Source: Vandiemenella viatica (taxonomy: Eukaryota > Arthropoda > Insecta > Orthoptera > Morabidae). From it: a stretch of DNA of 64,000 nucleotides. The translations under genes were made by a program, and so were the position numbers. A model generated the notes under the pieces. That model searched no databases. It saw only the letters and a program-made list of their open reading frames with translations, and was not told where the DNA came from. The DNA lies in NCBI GenBank assembly GCA_031002005.1, contig JARYHS010013630.1, positions 233,003,539 through 233,067,538 on the forward strand. The letters are read 5' to 3'. This document shows positions 30,960-44,658 of this stretch, one piece after another. Numbering within the stretch: position 1 is the stretch's first letter; each line of letters begins with the position of its first letter.

Positions 30960-33900
30960 TACAACTAACATCTCCCAATATACTCTACCTTTTGTCTTTC
31001 ACTTCAAAGATTTTTCTCCATTGTTTCGTCAACCAACAAATTAACCACTCTGGTATGTTTTAAAATGTGGCACTCCACATAGTAATTAAAAAACTGCGTA
31101 TAAATAAATGTGTTGGATACTTTACTAACCGTTTCGTTGTATACTGCATTATAACAGCCCTGCATTCGATACGAAAATGCCATAAATTAAAGTAGTAGTT
31201 AGTTAAAGATGCCTTACTCTCTCGCACTATAATCACAATTATGCAGTAAGATATCACTGAATTAAAGTAATGAACGTAAGGACGCCTGGATAATATACAA
31301 CCGCTAATCGTAGGTTGCAATATTAACTATGAATTTCAAGTTCAGTACTTTACAGTTATTGTATTCACAATTACTGGTATCAAAGAAGACTAATGAAAAT
31401 AATGTTTCACTAAACACACTATTGCTATATGTGTCATTAATAAACACGTGTATTATAAAACTAAATTACTAAGCTTCGCGTAATTTTTTAAAATTTACGT
31501 GAAGAAAATATAATTTCCACAACATAATAACTAATAGACTACCAGTACCAAGTCCTGTTGAACTGACATCGTAGCAGGATATTTCTCCATCATCCTTGCT
31601 CCAGTTACCTTTCACTCAAAAACATTTTCGAAAATTCTGAGAACTTGTCTAATTGTGCCATTCCAACCCATTTTCTGAGTTCCGTTAAGAAATGCTAACA
31701 GAAATTTTACACCGTTAAAAAATCGAAGAAAATCTAGCTGTCATTTATTTCGCTAAGATTGTGCAAGATATTATTAAAAATAATACTGTAGTAAACACTT
31801 CTTTCTAACGACTGAACAACTTTCCAATAAATTGGTATCAGGTTTTACATAGACTCAGAATTTGTCATTGGCATGAATTCCTGTAGAAATAATATACTTT
31901 GATTCTGAAGTCGCCAAGCTAATGTCGTAGCGTCTGGCGTTCTACACGCGATAAGGTGGTTTTGGCCCGTTGAGAAATTTTCTTCAATTGACTCCTGAGC
32001 AGTCAGATAGTGTTTGTTGAAAGTGGTTTGTAGAAAGGGTACCAAGGATCTGTGTTGTCTCGTATGATACTGCTGTGCAGTTTAAAGGGCGTAAGTCCGT
32101 GGGAAAAATTGGTCTTAAAGGGTTGGCACCGGTTTCATCCTATCATTGATATTCATAAATACAACACAAACAACATATTTTTAATAACACTTGTTACGTT
32201 TATTTATTCACCTACGTAAACGGTTAGACATCCACAGGAAAGGAATTGGCTGTCCTACTGATCAACTGCAGCATACATCAGCTCAATTTGACCACTTCAT
32301 GCTGAAAAGTAAATTATTTCTTTCATAAACATTTATTAGCAATAGAACTCAACCACATCGTTAGTGTTGCATGTGTAAAACCTCGGCTTTGTTTTGTTAA
32401 AATATTTCAATATCTATTCTGGCAGCTGACATACATTTAAAACCGTTTTCTTAGCGAAATCTTTCACAGCGATGGTTTTCTACAACATGTTCAGGTCGAA
32501 ACAGTTATCTGTATGAGAAAACAATTAAAAGCGAGTTATCTAATTGAATAAGTTATAATCAGTTTGAGAGAAATAATTCACTTTTAGGTTCGCGGAAACG
32601 GTCTATGGCATCTTGTTCGCCTTGCATAATGTCCTGGGAGGTGCTGAGTACTAATTCAAGCAGGTTACAAGATGTATTTTGGTCGTTCTCAACACGATGC
32701 TTGAATTGAAGTATCTCGACATAGTATCCTCAAGAGAGCGCTAGTCATATCCTTCTCTGTAATTTTCCTACCAAGCAGTAACCACCACGTCTTTACCTCC
32801 AGCACTGCTGGCAATGAGTTTTAATTCATTTATCATTCTGGCTACTGGCCTTGTTAAATTCTGACGAACATGTCCCAAAATGTTAATTTTGAATCTTAAT
32901 AGACTAACAGGAACATTTAACTAAATAGCACATATGATTCGTTAGGAAGATACTCATTCTACATCTAATTGCACGCTGAGTGCAGTGTCCCTCAAGACAA
33001 CACAGCGTGTACATCAATAAAGATATTATTATTATTATTGAATGACAATGATAACCAACCAGAAAACGCACCACTACCTAAATCACAAGCATCAAATATA
33101 AATTCATTTCACTTCCTTCTTATTCCGAATGTCATTTACAAATTCATCGCAGATATTCCCCTCCAGATGGTAATTTCCTAAGTTATTGAACCTATTCAAG
33201 TTATATTTTCTGGCAGAGAAAAAGATTGGTAAAATTTATATCTTAAGCATGAAATAGAAATGAAAATATGTTTTACTTCAATTTAAGAAAAACAAAATCT
33301 GCTACTAATGGTTAATTCTAGATTGAATAATTGTTTAATATAGATTGGTTTGCTTTATTTACTTATCATATATTCATAGGAGTAACTATTAAAAAAATTC
33401 AAAGATTTTGCGAGAGAATAAAGAAATGATTCTAGAATCAACCATCGGAATTATGATGTAGCAGATATTGATTTTACAATAATATCTATCTGAAATTAAA
33501 AAAAAAGTTTTCGATAATTCCCCTCTCTTTTTCGGCACCGAACGTCCAGTTCGTTTTGTGAAACCATATTCAAATTCATCGACTCTTGTACAATGCGTTT
33601 TAAGCAATAGTGGTATTTGATGCGTGGGGTGGATAAAATGTGGTGGAATTTAATTAATTTCGTTAACCACAGTGTTTTAAAAACCACAACTTTGTAACGA
33701 TTTCATTTGCTATATTATTTCTCTGTGATTGCGTATATTACTACCCTTTTCATCGTTCACACGCATTAAGCTACTCCTCTAAAAAAACTTCAGGAGATTA
33801 TCACTGTTGTATAAAAGTGAAGGTAAATTTGTTTGTTTAACATGCTTGTTTAAAGCTACGTTTGTGCTTTCATAACGATGTTCTTTAAAAACGCTGATAT

Positions 33901-35828
33901 CAAAAATTATTTCATGATGATATTTGAAAATTCTTAATTCAAATCTGTGGTTGAGAGAAGAAAGAGGGCACTTTTTTTAAGAAATAGCTCATAATTTTAG
34001 TTTCATTTAAAACTGTCTTTGCTGTTGCTATCCTTTTGCGCTGTTTAGAAAACATCAGAAAGTCTAAATCTGTTGTTTCCAAATACCATTCATCGAAAAT
34101 ATATGTGTAACAAATTGTGGAATAAACATCTCTTAATGTTTTCTTTTCTATACTTTATGCAACATTAAAAATGGTATTTTTGAGGTGTGAATCGCCATGT
34201 TGTTTGGGAAAAGCGTATGCAAGTCCTCTGACTGCAAGTCCTCTGACCTGCAAAGATAATGAAAGATTCAAGTTTATGTCACTATAAATTGCGGGCGTTC
34301 CAGAAATCAGAGAAGTTCTTATTCAGAAAAAACGATTCCCGGAAGTTAGATTAATGCGTTAAAAATAATGGGATCCTTCCGCTAACGACTCACATTGAAG
34401 ATTAATAAAGTTTCTGATATCGGATGGCACTTCTTGGTTAAAGATTCAAAAGGAATCATAATTTATTCTTCAGTTTACATTCCATTTGAAGCGAAAAGCG
34501 GCCAAGGTAGGGATCATATTTCATTTAAAAAAAATATCCATTTAAAGGTCAAGTATGAAGCAGACATTCGATTCCTAATAATTTGGTATGATAATGAACT
34601 TCAAGAGAATAAAATGTCAATGAATTTATTGAGTCTTAGAAGAACGCGTTAGGCATATCAGAAGTAACAAGCTCAGAAAAAATAAGAAATTATTTTTTCA
34701 GGTATAGTGAATTATTTAGGAATGACAGTGCAGCGAAAATCCTTCTGTGTGATAAATACTGCAAGTAAATAATTGCTTATTTTATATAGGTATGTATTTT
34801 ACTGTCAAACAGGGTTTCATTCAAAAATTGTAGTTTTAGTGTTTAATATCTCAAGAATTATAGTGAAAGAAAATTATTTTTTCTTATCGTATCTGATTGA
34901 ACATACTGTTCGCTAAGAAATGCAGTTTACATTTAATCATTACACGTCTAGAAAATGCTACCAAGAAGTTCCAACGAGAATTAGGACCCAGAAACTTGAT
35001 TCCGGAGATGGGGAGGAGCCTACGAGGAGCATGTCAAAATTCGAGTGGAAGAGAAGCACGCCTGGAATGAAGAGCAAGTAAATTTGGTTGCGAAATGTAA
35101 ATGAGGCAGCAGGAGGGCGCTGAGATGTATAACTCGGAAAAGGAGTATCGGCTGACGTGAGGCGAGTGCTGTGCAGAGGTGTGGCGGCGCGAGGATGCCG
35201 TTGTTCGTCGCAGTGTGGGATTTAAGATTAATGTTCTACAACTCAAACTTTTAATCTTCTATGATAGAAGAGATTTTATGAGAATTAGAGTGTATAAATT
35301 TAAGGCGTAGCTACATTTATTTACGTATAAGTGTAAACGATTTATTTTATTAGAATGTACAGGCTTATTTTACATTAAATTAGCTGTTACCCGTGACCTC
35401 ATACGCGTGGACTCAGAATTTTATTGCTACTATTGGATATATAAAGCTGTAAGTTAGGTACGTAAAAGGTGTCCCAAAAGGCACGGATTTGGGAGAATAT
35501 GACGGAGAAACCATCACCATGCCATTCTACGACTGAACCAGTGTCATGAAGAGAACCAATTTGCAACATGTTTAAAAGTATCAGCAAACTAAGGAAAAGG
35601 GGGAGGGGAGGTTAAGTGTACGAGACTACCTACCTCAGTTCCTCCGGAAAATTTTTTAAAATTATGTCGCTTTCTGGGAACATCATATGTTAACGTTTTT
35701 CTGTGTCATGCTAAGGTATGTAGCCTTTGGGAGTTGAAACCCGTGAGCTAATTTAAATATAACTACCCATGAAAATAACAACGTCTTTTCCAAGTGTACC
35801 CATGCTGCTATCACTGTGTGAACCATGG

Positions 35829-35866
<38 letters not shown>

Positions 35867-38093
35867 AAAGGCTAATTTTAGTGGGAACTATAATCTCTTT
35901 AAACTAGAATGGTAAGTCCGTCGGTGTTATTGGAATTCGTGGAATCGACACTTCATCGTATTTTGCCATTCTAGTCCGGATCAAAGCTTTTATTACGTTG
36001 CTCGACAATTGTTTTATTTATGTTACATGCAGGCATGTGCCGTTGCTCAGTCGTGGTGTCAACAAATCATACAAAAGCTGACTGCAAGAGAAACAAAGCC
36101 GATATAACATTACAGAAACCATCATACGTTATCCCACTGTCTGTCTCCGTTAAGTTATTCTTCAAACTTCCATGCCAAATATGTTATTTGTCCCACAAAA
36201 GTATCCTATGATCTTCCTAATGATACATAGTATTTCCTTGTCACATTTCATAAATATCTGTTTCGCTGTTTAGTTTTTGTAGATGTAACAAACAGAGATA
36301 CAGGGTTATTTTCGCATTTACGAGTATAATATTAGCGTAGATTCAAAACATTAAACAAAATCAAAAGTAAGTTGCATCACATTATTAACCACATTTTTTT
36401 TTAAAAAAAAGACCGGCATTAATTACATGCAGCTTTACAGGACCGCAATACAAATTTTGTGGAATACTGATCAGACTAAAGTCATTTTCTCTCGATCAGT
36501 TTTCATTGGTTTGTATTACTGATACTAGAGTTCCCTCCGTATCTTATAAGTCATTAAGAACGATCTGATCTAAGGTTACGTAGTGGGAATTGCCGTTTAC
36601 GAGAGAAACATGGTAGCTTTATATCATTCGTATTTCATTAAATGAGACATTTTTTGTTTTCTCGTACTACTGGATCTTTAAAATTATTGGGTGTATAATG
36701 CACACCACCGATAATTGCTTTATACACTTTTTATAATTATTAATATTCCAAATTAAATGGTAACACTAGCCACTCCTGAAAACGATAAATTACTGGGATA
36801 ATATCTTTCTAAGGTACAGCCAGGGAATCGTTTTTCCTTGACGTATTACTGAAAACATTTTCCTCAACTCATTCGTCTATGTTTATTGACTGATAAAATA
36901 GATCATTATATACCTGTCAAGTAAAAAAATCTGCATCCCTGCCAAATTTCTTTCTGCACTACCAGTATTTGCCTGTTTAAAGGACTCCTATACCTTTTTG
37001 GTGCCGTTGTGAATACTGAAAAACATTTCCGATTTGCCTCCCAAAGATTATTGTTAAGCACTGTTTCACATCACAAATACAATTTGAACTTAAATTAACA
37101 CTCAGCGAACACAAGAATTAAATATGTACTAAAGTGAAGTTGGCAGAACAAAATTAAAATTAGTTTTACGAAGGGGTATGTGGTGATACGTAGGCGATCC
37201 AAATCAAACCATCATTGTTTGAAAACATAAAAACAATACTAACACTGATCGAGAAAATCCCACGTGACATCTGTAATTGAGTCTAGTGACCAAGTGTCTG
37301 AGCAGTGGTCACGTTAAATGTGTCAGTTCGCATCTTCTAGAAAGCGCCTGGGTCCCCTGTCACCCTAGTTCTTGAGCCATTTTTACTCATGACACTGTGA
37401 GTACGTAGGTTATCTAAAATGCGGAGGTTATAAAACTACGGAAATAAATATCCTCAGCTTGTTGTATGCACTCTGTTTTAACAGTGCTCGAACTTTCCCT
37501 CCCTCACATAGCCCAACGTAGCTTTCAACCTAATCCCCCACCCACTACTCCCTTGACCGAACTAAGTGGTTTATAGGCACTCCATTAATAGTGGCATCGA
37601 ATTATTTGAATGAATGAAGTTCAGTTCTCTTCATGCAAAAAGAAGTTGCGTTCAGTGACCCTCAGGGGCCGTGGATTATAATGTAAATGGGAATTTAGGT
37701 TTAAGAGGGTGATGTGTTTTCTAACTAGTCATGTGAACGAATTTGCTCGTTAACTGCTGGTATGTAATATGTGCAGTGTAGAAAATATGAAATAATTCTA
37801 AAACCTAAGTGCATACGTTTTCATGTTTACGCAGTCCAAGCCATCTGGGAGAGACCCAGGTGATCGCTATTCTTGTAAATGAAATCCTAGGCGTGCGTAA
37901 ACCGCATTATCACAGACAAACCACGGGACCAATACAGGTCATATTCGCATGAAATATTATTATGGTGGAGCGAAAATTTTCCGATAGGTATGTTGAGTTA
38001 TAATAATTCATTTATTTACAATTAGGTTAAGTTGATTGCAATTCCACAGATAACTTTGTATTTGAGAAGCATTGCCCATAGAAGCTTACACAC
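30960..38093. other. Long anonymous AT-rich region
   Basis: No gene, SINE or element with inverted ends was recognised over about 7 kb apart from the poly(T) run at 35830. Open frames are all below 90 codons and show no domain. A minus-strand piece around 32740-32830 reads EVKTWWLLLGRKITEKDM and could be a decayed coding fragment, but I cannot assign it. Confidence 0.4.
35830..35864. repeat. Poly(T) run of 35 bases
   Basis: Unbroken T's after ACCATGGC. On the minus strand this would be a poly(A) tail, but the sequence next to it shows no SINE or LINE end and no TSD. Confidence 0.9.
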
Positions 38094-38103
38094 TATTTTC
38101 TGA
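38094..38103 (+). repeat. TSD of 5'-truncated SINE, left
   Basis: TATTTTCTGA, repeated exactly at 38264-38273. Confidence 0.9.
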
Positions 38104-38263
38104 GATTTGGGTTTTCCATGGTTTCTCCAAATCACTCCAGGTGAATGCCGGAATGCTTCCTTCAAAAAGGCCATGACCGAATTCCTTCCCGTTCCTTGTC
38201 CCCAGTCCCATCCCACATCTAATGACCTAAGCGGTCGACGAGGCGTAAAGCAATTAGTAAAAG
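38104..38263 (+). mobile_element. SINE family A, copy 8: tail-only (5'-truncated) with 10-bp TSD
   Basis: Starts directly at GAGATTTGGGTTTTCC, so the whole tRNA-like head is missing. It has the core AAATCACTCCAGGTG, GGCCATGACCGAATTCC, CCCACATCTAATGACC and the GAGGCGTAAAG terminus. Exact TSDs TATTTTCTGA at both sides show it inserted in this form, as expected from incomplete reverse transcription starting at the 3' end. Confidence 0.93.
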
Positions 38264-38273
38264 TATTTTCTGA

Positions 38274-40539
38274 TTCCGTTTTGCTTTTTAACTGCAGGTA
38301 CTTATTTCATAAATTTTGTTAAAACTAATAAGTATATTAACATAAAACTGAATATATTAATTAAACGAAATAAGTGTATGAAATATTTAATTTAATTAAG
38401 CATGACAGTAGCGTTCACGCGTTTGAGTAGACTATTTTGTGTTGCTAGGAAGTTAATTATCTTTGGTTCGATTTGACGTGAGAAAATAAGATTATGGTAA
38501 ATAGTTGTTCGCTACAGTTCGCTACTTGAAGTAAATCGCGTTGGGTGTTGTAACGCGCCGTTAATAACAGCAGTATTTTCGTTTTTCAATAGAATTCAAA
38601 TAATAAGTGTTAATAAATTGAACAATTATTTAAATTCATTACACTTAGTAAACTTTTAGAATTTAAATTCAATGTAATATTTTTTTATGCAAAATAGAAA
38701 AATGGCAGCCATTCGACGATTAGATGGTTTCATTGTGATGCAATGTTGGAAAACTGAGAAATTAAAGATAAAAATGTCTACAGATTAGCAAACAATTTTT
38801 GCTGAACGCGATTCACTCATCGAATTAATTTCTTTGCCCACTGGCGTTGTGTTAATTGAGACATAATAGGTTTAAGAGGAAGGTTCGTACTTCAACAACC
38901 CTACGTGAAAGAGGTGATAACGAGGAGGTAAGCCTCTCTAAGTGGAAGAAACTATTTTTGAGTCCACCTCGTCTAAGGTAAGTGCGTATGAGCCACCCTT
39001 TTAATCTTACGATGGTAGATTAAGCAACAGATCTGAGGCTCATCAACTGGAGGAATTTTTTTCTTGTCTCCCCAGAGAGCGCGATAAAGATCATTGGATC
39101 TTAAAAGATTTTCTTAATTACCTTGCGGGATAGGAGGCAGTACTTAGCTTTGTGAAAAATGAAAGCTACAGCACTGATTTTGTTTCTTTTTTCTTTTTAT
39201 CGAAGTTTGGTGAAGGAAGGATACATCGACTTCGTTCTCTGACCTGAAGAGAGCGCTATGGTAACTTTTTCCCGAAGCGGCTGGCTGAATGAATGAGCGG
39301 CGGATCATACAGTGTGTTTGATGGATGGCAGTGGCTACGAGCCTCGAGCTTCTGTGATGAGCCTAACAGTGGCGAGGTACTTCAAGGCGGTAGAAGATGT
39401 CAACTGAACCGTAAAGTGTCGAAACTTATTCAAAATTTATTTTATATATTTCGGCTGTACAACATTATCCAATAAAGACGCTGAATGGAAACACAGGTGG
39501 AAAATTGATGTACGTACTATACATTGTTTATTTTCATTCATGGTAATAAATTATATTTTATGACAACATTGTTCTTAATTTACTCAATTAACAAAAATAA
39601 ATAATGATATATGTGAATTAAACTCTTATAACTTGTGTACAATTTGAGTTCATCTCTCATCGTGGGACTGGATTAAAATCAATATTTTTATTGGCTCTAA
39701 CTTTAAAGCTAAAGTGGATGACTTTTGGTTTCTCCAGTGTCGTTAGACTGGGTATATATTTTCCTCTATTGTTTCAACGTTTCCTGATCTTATTTTATCC
39801 ATATTATCTTACAAGAAGTTTCAGTTGCCGAATGTCATGAAGGGACGGTATAGATTACTTGACGTAGTTTTACTTATGCTCTAATAAGTTGCACGTTTGC
39901 CCTCTTGAGTTCATAATCTGTTCTCGCTCCCATCTCATCATGTTGTTCCACTTACATTTATTAAGAAAATCAGAGATGTGTAACCTCAGATAGTTAATAA
40001 TGAAGAAAAATAGTGTAATTTCCTTATCAACTGAATGATTTTAGAAATGGGTAGAAATTTAACCATCGGCATCGGTGGATCTTATTCGGACCATAAGAAG
40101 TGAATGAAAATTTTAATTATTTTTGAAAAATTATAATAAGAAATATATCACCTATGAACAATTTTTTTTGTATATTATACTTATTGTATTTCAACATTTC
40201 GTAGATTGCTGATGGGAAGTATATTTATATGGTTCCATCAGAATTAATATGTACGTAGTGGAAGTGTTAAAAAGCATATTAAGTAATAAAACAGAAAATT
40301 ATAGAAGCAGTTGTGATTTTAACTCGATATTTTAATTTACTTTCATGATTTTATGTTGAAAGACAATTTAGTTTTGAAACAAAAAGAAAAAATTCGAGTA
40401 CTGCTTTCCCTGACACAAATACAGAAAAAGAAAATAGTGTCAAGCTAAGTTTCAACAGTGAATATATTTTGTAGAAAGTGCTGAAAGTTGTGGAATTAGT
40501 AACATGGAGGCTTGATGGCTTTGGCAGAAAACGTTGCCT
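38274..40539. other. Anonymous AT-rich sequence
   Basis: Nothing recognised. Frames are short. Confidence 0.4.
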
Positions 40540-40840
40540 AAAGCAAGGACTCTGCTGAATGAGGGCAGCATCGATAGTGCTAGCGGATGGCAGGTTCGGC
40601 CGATGCACAGTGCAGCCAGCGTTAATTAATATTTGGCAAGGCTCCCCACAAGAGAGGCGGTATCGGCGCGGAGAGCTGGCAAAGTGAAACAACTTGCTGC
40701 CCGTCCAATGGAGCGTACCTAACGAGGAAAGTTGATTTTATTAACTTGCTGCGCTTCGCCGAGTCTTGCGCACCTTTTGGGGGTTTCCTCGCAATACCAA
40801 TCGCTCGTATGCCAACACTTGGGGTGGACACCGGCTTCGA
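40540..40840. other. Moderately GC-rich block
   Basis: GC and CpG rise here compared with both sides. Overlapping open frames on both strands (for example 40351-40692 minus and 40746-41081 plus) have no domain I know. It could be an island or a conserved non-coding block. Confidence 0.3.
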
Positions 40841-41046
40841 GTTAACTTCTAATAGCTCTGAGGATTACTGTTTATCGGCTATAAATAATGCAGTAAATAA
40901 GTTCTGGCTACTACCACTACTCGTTTTGGCGGTCCCACTACATATTTTAGCCCCCTATTGTATTTGTGATCCTAACCTAAATGTTCAGAATTTTTTTCCT
41001 TCTGAAGTCGGGAGTAATGTCGATAACTTTTCTCAATGCCACCTCT

Positions 41047-41278
41047 TATTTTCATCGACATATTTTAATCCAAATATATAAGTTCATTTTGTTCAATCAA
41101 TTTGATCGGAAACAAAATTATCCTAGAAGGCTTTTTGACCTAGTCGAAGGGCGTTACTTTGACCTTTTCATCTCCATATTTTACTCCAAATATCTAAGTT
41201 TATTTTTTATATTTAATCTGATCAGAAAAAAAATTATTCTGGAAGGCTTTTTGACCTAGTCGAAGGGCGTTAGTTTGG
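41047..41278. repeat. Tandem duplication, 116-bp unit, two copies
   Basis: CTTTTTGACCTAGTCGAAGG at 41131 recurs at 41247, and CATATTTTAATCCAAATATA at about 41058 recurs as CATATTTTACTCCAAATATC about 116 bases on. The copies differ at several bases. Confidence 0.88.
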
Positions 41279-41760
41279 TCATTTCTGATACGCCACTTAA
41301 GGCATATCAACCAGCAGCAGAATGAGGCTTTCGCTGCTTTCATAAATTAAGTGTTTGGAATTTTTTGTTTCCATTTTAACGTAATTTACCGTTCACAGTA
41401 CGTATAAAGGTTTTCCTCAGCGTATTTTTATGACATATCAAACTTTACGTTTATTTGGGCAGAGAGTTTCCGGAAAATCATAGTTGTGTACAGGGGCAAG
41501 GTAAGTTCTTCACCCGCATGTTGGCTCAGAGTAGTCAGTTCCTCTAAAAATGTTTACAACAGATTCTGCTCATCGTTGCTAGTGTTTCCAGTCAAACCTC
41601 CCGTCAATAAAATTTTTACTTAATTTTTCGAAAATAAACAAACAAATCTTCGCTTTATTCTTGAGAATGTGTTTTAGTGAGAATGTTGACTGAAACTATG
41701 CTGCTGTTTGCAAGTTATGTACCGCAATCTTCAATAGAACTTAGAAGTTCAGTCAAATCC
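41279..41760. other. Anonymous sequence
   Basis: Nothing recognised. Confidence 0.4.
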
Positions 41761-41986
41761 CTTTTGCTTATAGCTTTATGCCTCATCGTCGTCTAGCTAA
41801 TTAGAGGTCGGAAAGGATAGGAAGCAAGGAACGGGAAGTAATTCGGCCATAGCCTTTTATAGGAATCATCCCGGAGTAATTTGAGGAAACTAGGGAAACC
41901 CCAAATCTGGATGGCCCGGCGAGTATTAGAACCCGCGTCCTCCCGAATGCGAGGCTACAGCTTTTCCGATCACTCACCACACTTGG
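41761..41986 (-). mobile_element. SINE family A, copy 9 (diverged)
   Basis: Minus-strand order: CCAAGTGTGGTGAGTGATCGG head, damaged B box (GGGTTCTAATAC), CCAGATTTGGGG junction, a core shortened by loss of the GGCGAATGC block, GGCTATGGCCGAATTAC, CCGACCTCTAATTAGC and a GAGGCATAAAGC end. TCAAATCC (left) and TCAAATTC (right) may be remains of a TSD. Confidence 0.88.
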
Positions 41987-41998
41987 TGGATCAAATTC

Positions 41999-43815
41999 AT
42001 GAAAGCTTTCTGGTTTGGAATATATTACTATATGCCATTTCAGTTCATTAAAAGTAATGTTACTAAACTTTTATTAGTAAACAATGCCTCTCAGTAGTAT
42101 GGATTAAAGAGAACAAAACTGTTCTATACAGAAAAGTTAACGGTCTGCGTATATCAGTGACTCCTTGGTCAAGAGTTGCAGGTGTCACGTTGCCAGTCAG
42201 ACCCAGTACATAGGCGTTTCTGATTAAAAATTAAGTCCATCCTGGGGTTGTGCGTATAATTTTTTGCTTACAAAAATATGAAATTAGTAGATCGTTACAG
42301 AAGTAACATGTAATGAAAAATAATATATTCGTGGTTAATTAAAAATTAATGCTTCAAGCTCGCTTATAATGATAATGACATTCAATCCTAAATTATCTTG
42401 TAAGTGCAGGCCGAACATTGTGGCATAATAATCGATAATAGTGGGACCGAAAACGATTTTTGTAAGAATAATAACAAAAAATGACGCCAGTTGATATATT
42501 GTCCAGAGTAAAGCTTAAACCAATAATACGATATGTCAAAACGACCGCGAATGTTTAAGGCTCCGTACAGTCGCAATCGAATGTATTAAGCTGGCTAAAC
42601 TGATAGTACAAAGAAGCCCATACTTGGTAGTTTACGCTAACGTAGATTTCAAGTCTTTCAACTAATGACACGACTTCCTTTCTCTTTCGTTCTCCTCTAC
42701 TTTTCTTTAGTCTACGCGGATACGAGTAGTTGCTTTCAGCTAATTTTTTATCACTACGATATACAGCTCTATAATTTTCCGTTTTCTTGATTGACGACTT
42801 AGAATATCTCTTGCTACAAAACAAAATGTCAGATCAAGTAACCGGTACTGCTCCTAACAGTCAGCATGAATTTGCTGGTAACATCTTCATAACTGACTAA
42901 AGGATTTTCGTAGAGGGTTTAAAAAAAAATATATATGGAAATGAAAACTTGACTCATTTCAGTGTTGCTGTAAGTACTGATTATGTAATGAAGATTCTTA
43001 AAAGAATTAATGTAACCAAAGCATTCAAATAAAATAATTTGTAACGTTTATAATTTCCAGAGAAGTATATGTAACGAAGTTAATATAAACTAGTTAGATA
43101 TGTTTGCAAACTCAGCTATATTAAATAATTTCGATTTGATTAATTGCTTTGTGCTGAAATTAAATTTGTGAAGTAAATATTTGGCAGTTGAAGAGGGAAA
43201 AGAGTGCACTTTAATTACTGGGTGGTAAATAATATAACTTATGTGCTTTAGAATATTCATTGCACTATATGAACTGCCACCACGTGATGTCTTCGACGAT
43301 CAGATTTTCAGGAGACAGCATTGATGATGTGGGTGTGCTAAATAAAGACTCGCAGCACTCCAACGCCACCTCTTATATGTTATTAATCCTGTGACAGCTA
43401 TTTACAAAGAAATATAGTTGTCGGCATCATATGGACAATTTTTTTTATCATCTTTAATTTTTCCTCTCGCTAACAGTGTTTTTAATTGCATCGTAATCTC
43501 CGAATCCAAAACTTTCTAATCGTATTTTCTTTCTGGTTATGCTATTGCTATAAATGTCACGTTTTGATTATTTCAAACCGTTAAAAATATTTTTATTTTT
43601 AAAATAACAATAAGTTCATTAAATTATCTAGTTGTTTAAAATCATTATTTCATGATATGTAGGTAGTATTAAGTACATTTAAATTCTTTAAAAAAATATT
43701 TAACCCTAGCTAATTGTTTCTGCCGTCCTTCTGCGTTATTAGTTTCCTGTAACAATCCCTAGCTACAACGTAAGCTCACTGGCGGCACCATCATAGTCTT
43801 ATAGTCGGTTAAGGT
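41999..43815. other. Anonymous AT-rich sequence
   Basis: No coding or mobile signature recognised. An 89-codon open frame on the minus strand (42555-42824) is rich in Lys, Ser and Tyr and has no known domain. Confidence 0.4.
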
Positions 43816-44235
43816 TATAACGAGGCTGATTTATACCAAGAAAGTAATAACGTAATAAAATGATTTAGCATTTAAGAAAGTTTAATGTAAGATTAAAATT
43901 CCATGGAAAACATTAAATATACGTTCTTTAAATTTCCCGTGACAACTCACTGATCGTTATTAACAGACAGATGAACTCAAAACTTCTTGAAAAGTAGACG
44001 TCACTTCGTGAGAACAGATTTACCAATTCATGAACCCGCAATTTTTCGGAAAGGAAGTGTTAAACAACAACCCATGTAGATTGTATGACGGGTGTTGGTT
44101 TAGCTTTAGGAATCGTTGTTATTAAAATGTAGTTATTATAAAACGAGCCTTCCTTCATTGAAAATATGTATATGAATTATTTCTAGTTCTGAAAATTACG
44201 ACTAAAGAAAGAAGTTAACAGCGAAGCGCGTTTCA
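43816..44235 (+). repeat. 5' LTR (420 bp)
   Basis: Starts TATAACGAGGCTGATTT and ends AGCGCGTTTCA. It aligns over its whole length with 48972-49394 apart from substitutions and a few one- to three-base indels. Confidence 0.93.
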
Positions 44236-44253
44236 TGGCGACCTTGACACCTG
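44236..44253 (+). promoter_or_regulatory. Primer binding site
   Basis: TGGCGACCTTGACACCTG begins directly after the LTR's terminal CA. It starts with TGG, complementary to a tRNA CCA end. I cannot name the tRNA with confidence. Confidence 0.65.
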
Positions 44254-44658
44254 AATTGGTAATTTTGTTAACTATTACGAACTTCGAGAAAGCAAGATAA
44301 ATAAAACGCAACACACAACGATTTACAGTCGACAGTCGACTTGTATATCGATACGCACCGCAACAGAGACTTCGAGTGCACATCAACTGAACAGCTGTTT
44401 TGGTGTAACAACATTGGTGGCCGGCAACGTCGTGTTTTGCTTTGCTGTTCAGCACACCTCAAGGAAAAAGGGAAGTACATTTTAAATCCTTTTATTTTTT
44501 TAAAAAAATGTGAAGGATTTGCAATTAGATAATTTAATATTCACGAATTAAATAATTTTCGTTCTTGCCTTTTGTGAATTTTATCGACTTAAATTCACTT
44601 TGTTTGAGCTATGAAGTTTAATTTTGTGTTGGTTATAAACATTTCAATTGCACTTACC

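Noticed and set aside
35830..35864. Poly(T) run read as the poly(A) tail of a minus-strand retroposon.
   Set aside because: No SINE or LINE end next to it and no TSD found on either side.
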